A DNA stretch of 41,470 nt, taken from assembly GCA_028870665.1 (NCBI GenBank), contig JAGWPB010000020.1, positions 1 to 41,470 of the forward strand, read 5' to 3'. The translations under genes and the position numbers were made by a program. Source of the DNA: Lysobacteraceae bacterium (GTDB lineage Bacteria > Pseudomonadota > Gammaproteobacteria > Xanthomonadales > Rhodanobacteraceae). The notes beneath the pieces are model-generated. The model saw only the letters and a program-made list of their open reading frames with translations. It searched no databases and had not been told where the DNA came from. Shown one piece after another: positions 40,387-41,470 of this stretch (within the stretch, counting starts at the first letter, position 1; each line of letters begins with the position of its first letter).

Positions 40387-41226
40387 ATGGACACTCCCCG
40401 CACCCGCCGCGCGCTGATCACCGGTGCCTCCGCCGGCATCGGCGCCGCTTTCGCCCGCGCGCTGGCGCGGCGCGGCCACGACCTGGTGCTGACGGCGCGC
40501 CGCCGCGACCGTCTCGACGCGCTCGCCGCCGAGCTGCGCGCCGCGCACGGCATCGCGGTGGCGATCTACCCCGAGGATCTGGCCGATCCCGCCGCGCCGC
40601 AGCGACTGGTCGCCGCGCTCGAGCGTGACGGTCTTGGCGTGGACCTTCTGGTCAACAATGCCGGCTACGGTGTGCCCGGTACCTTCGATGCCAGCCCGTG
40701 GTCGCGCCACGCCGACTTCATCCAGGTGCTGATCACCGCGCCGACCGAGCTGGCCCATCGCCTGCTGCCCGGGATGCGGGCGCGCGGCCACGGGCGCATC
40801 CTCAATGTCGCCTCGCTGGCCGGCCACCTGCCCGGCACGCCCGGGCACACCCTGTACGCGGCGGCCAAGTCCTACCTGATCCGGTTCTCGCAATCGCTGG
40901 CGCTGGAGAACCGCCGCCACGGCATCCACGTGACCGCGCTCTGCCCCGGCTTCACCTACTCGGAGTTCCACGACGTCAGCGGCGCGCGCGCGCTGGTCGC
41001 GAAGATGCCGGCACGCATGTGGATGCACGCCGACACCGTCGTCGCGCAGGGGCTCGCGGCTGTCGAGCGCGGCGACATCGTCTACATCAACGGCCGTCTC
41101 AACCGCGCGATCAAGACCCTGTTCAAGCTGCTGCCGGATCGTGCCGCGCTGAAGCTGATCGCGCGCCGTTCGCGGCGGTTTCGCGTCATGGAGGATGCCG
41201 CGAATCCAACATCGCCAGAGCGCTGA
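40387..41226 (+). CDS. Short-chain dehydrogenase/reductase (SDR)
   Basis: 279 aa, classical SDR. NAD(P) motif TGASAGIG (12-19), NNAG (90-93), catalytic S143, Y157 and K161 (YAAAK). After the catalytic core the chain runs on to a basic C-terminus (NGRLNRAIKTLFKLLPDRAALKLIARRSRRF) like the DltE/YdfG-like SDRs of unknown substrate. ATG at 40387 has AAGGA about 6 nt upstream. Divergent from tpiA, 78 bp apart. The window's last 244 bp after it contain no gene or site I can support. Confidence 0.9.
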   Translation: MDTPRTRRALITGASAGIGAAFARALARRGHDLVLTARRRDRLDALAAELRAAHGIAVAIYPEDLADPAAPQRLVAALERDGLGVDLLVNNAGYGVPGTFDASPWSRHADFIQVLITAPTELAHRLLPGMRARGHGRILNVASLAGHLPGTPGHTLYAAAKSYLIRFSQSLALENRRHGIHVTALCPGFTYSEFHDVSGARALVAKMPARMWMHADTVVAQGLAAVERGDIVYINGRLNRAIKTLFKLLPDRAALKLIARRSRRFRVMEDAANPTSPER

Positions 41227-41470
41227 GCTCGCCGGCAGGCAGGTTGCAGGACCGGCGGGGTCGAGCCACTCCCGCGCGCCACGCGGCGACTCGCGCCGAT
41301 GCGCCGTGCCTGCCCGCGCCGCATCCGCTCCCGGGGTGCACGGGCGCGATCGGAGCCGGGCCGGCGCGGCAACCGACGTCTCCCGCGGCGCCGCCGCACC
41401 CGGCCCCGCCCGCGCCACGCGCCGGTGCCGGGTCGCGATGTCAGGCGCCGCAAGCCGGGCCGATAGCGGG

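Noticed and set aside
41227..41470. Window end: short frames on both strands
   Set aside because: No conserved protein, ribosome site or RNA fold could be recognised in this 244-bp GC-rich stretch. A gene end continuing past the window cannot be excluded.

Overview
The window is a high-GC chromosomal core segment of a gammaproteobacterium, most likely order Xanthomonadales (Lysobacterales). The reasons are the gene set and order (tpiA-secG-tRNA-Leu next to a full nuoA-N operon, then tRNA-fMet-rimP-nusA-infB-rbfA-truB-rpsO-pnp), separate nuoC and nuoD, a class III PHA synthase pair (phaE-phaC), GyrA with Gln at position 83, and short degenerate 7-nt repeat arrays between genes. The family and species cannot be fixed from the sequence alone. 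No phage, transposase, CRISPR array or defence gene was seen.

Layout, left to right. 1-2856 (+): end of sucB, lpdA, and an AcuI/YhdH-type reductase. 3001-5651 (+): a PilH-like receiver protein and a membrane GGDEF-EAL protein. 5684-7248 (-): CbpA-type DnaJ and an Hsp20 with a sigma32-like promoter. 7409-7891 (+): a Prx5-type peroxiredoxin. 7955-12093 (-): gyrA, then mtnA-gtrA with overlapping ends. 12400-14592 (-): phaE-phaC. 14844-23830 (-): the translation/RNA cluster rimP-nusA-infB-rbfA-truB-rpsO-pnp. 23974-24050 (-): initiator tRNA with its own promoter and terminator. 24112-38962 (-): 14-gene nuo operon for complex I. 39030-40308 (-): tpiA-secG-tRNA-Leu(GAG). 40387-41226 (+): a short-chain dehydrogenase. 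The last 244 bases (41227-41470) hold no gene I can support.

The genes cover central energy metabolism (2-oxoglutarate dehydrogenase E2/E3, triose-phosphate isomerase, NADH dehydrogenase), translation and RNA turnover, protein quality control, carbon storage and c-di-GMP signalling. The minus strand from 40308 to 14844 is almost one long run of housekeeping transcription, punctuated by two tRNAs and one clear intrinsic terminator (23934-23957).

I found no new multi-gene system. The most unusual structure is a duplicated 83-bp imperfect palindrome between nuoF and nuoG, flanked by a 7-bp direct repeat, in an operon whose other gaps are mostly under 26 nt. Other points for a second look are the heptamer arrays near lpdA, truB, rbfA and infB, a histone-H1-like repeat tail on PhaE, a hairpin holding the Shine-Dalgarno region of rpsO, and a U1-U72 initiator tRNA.
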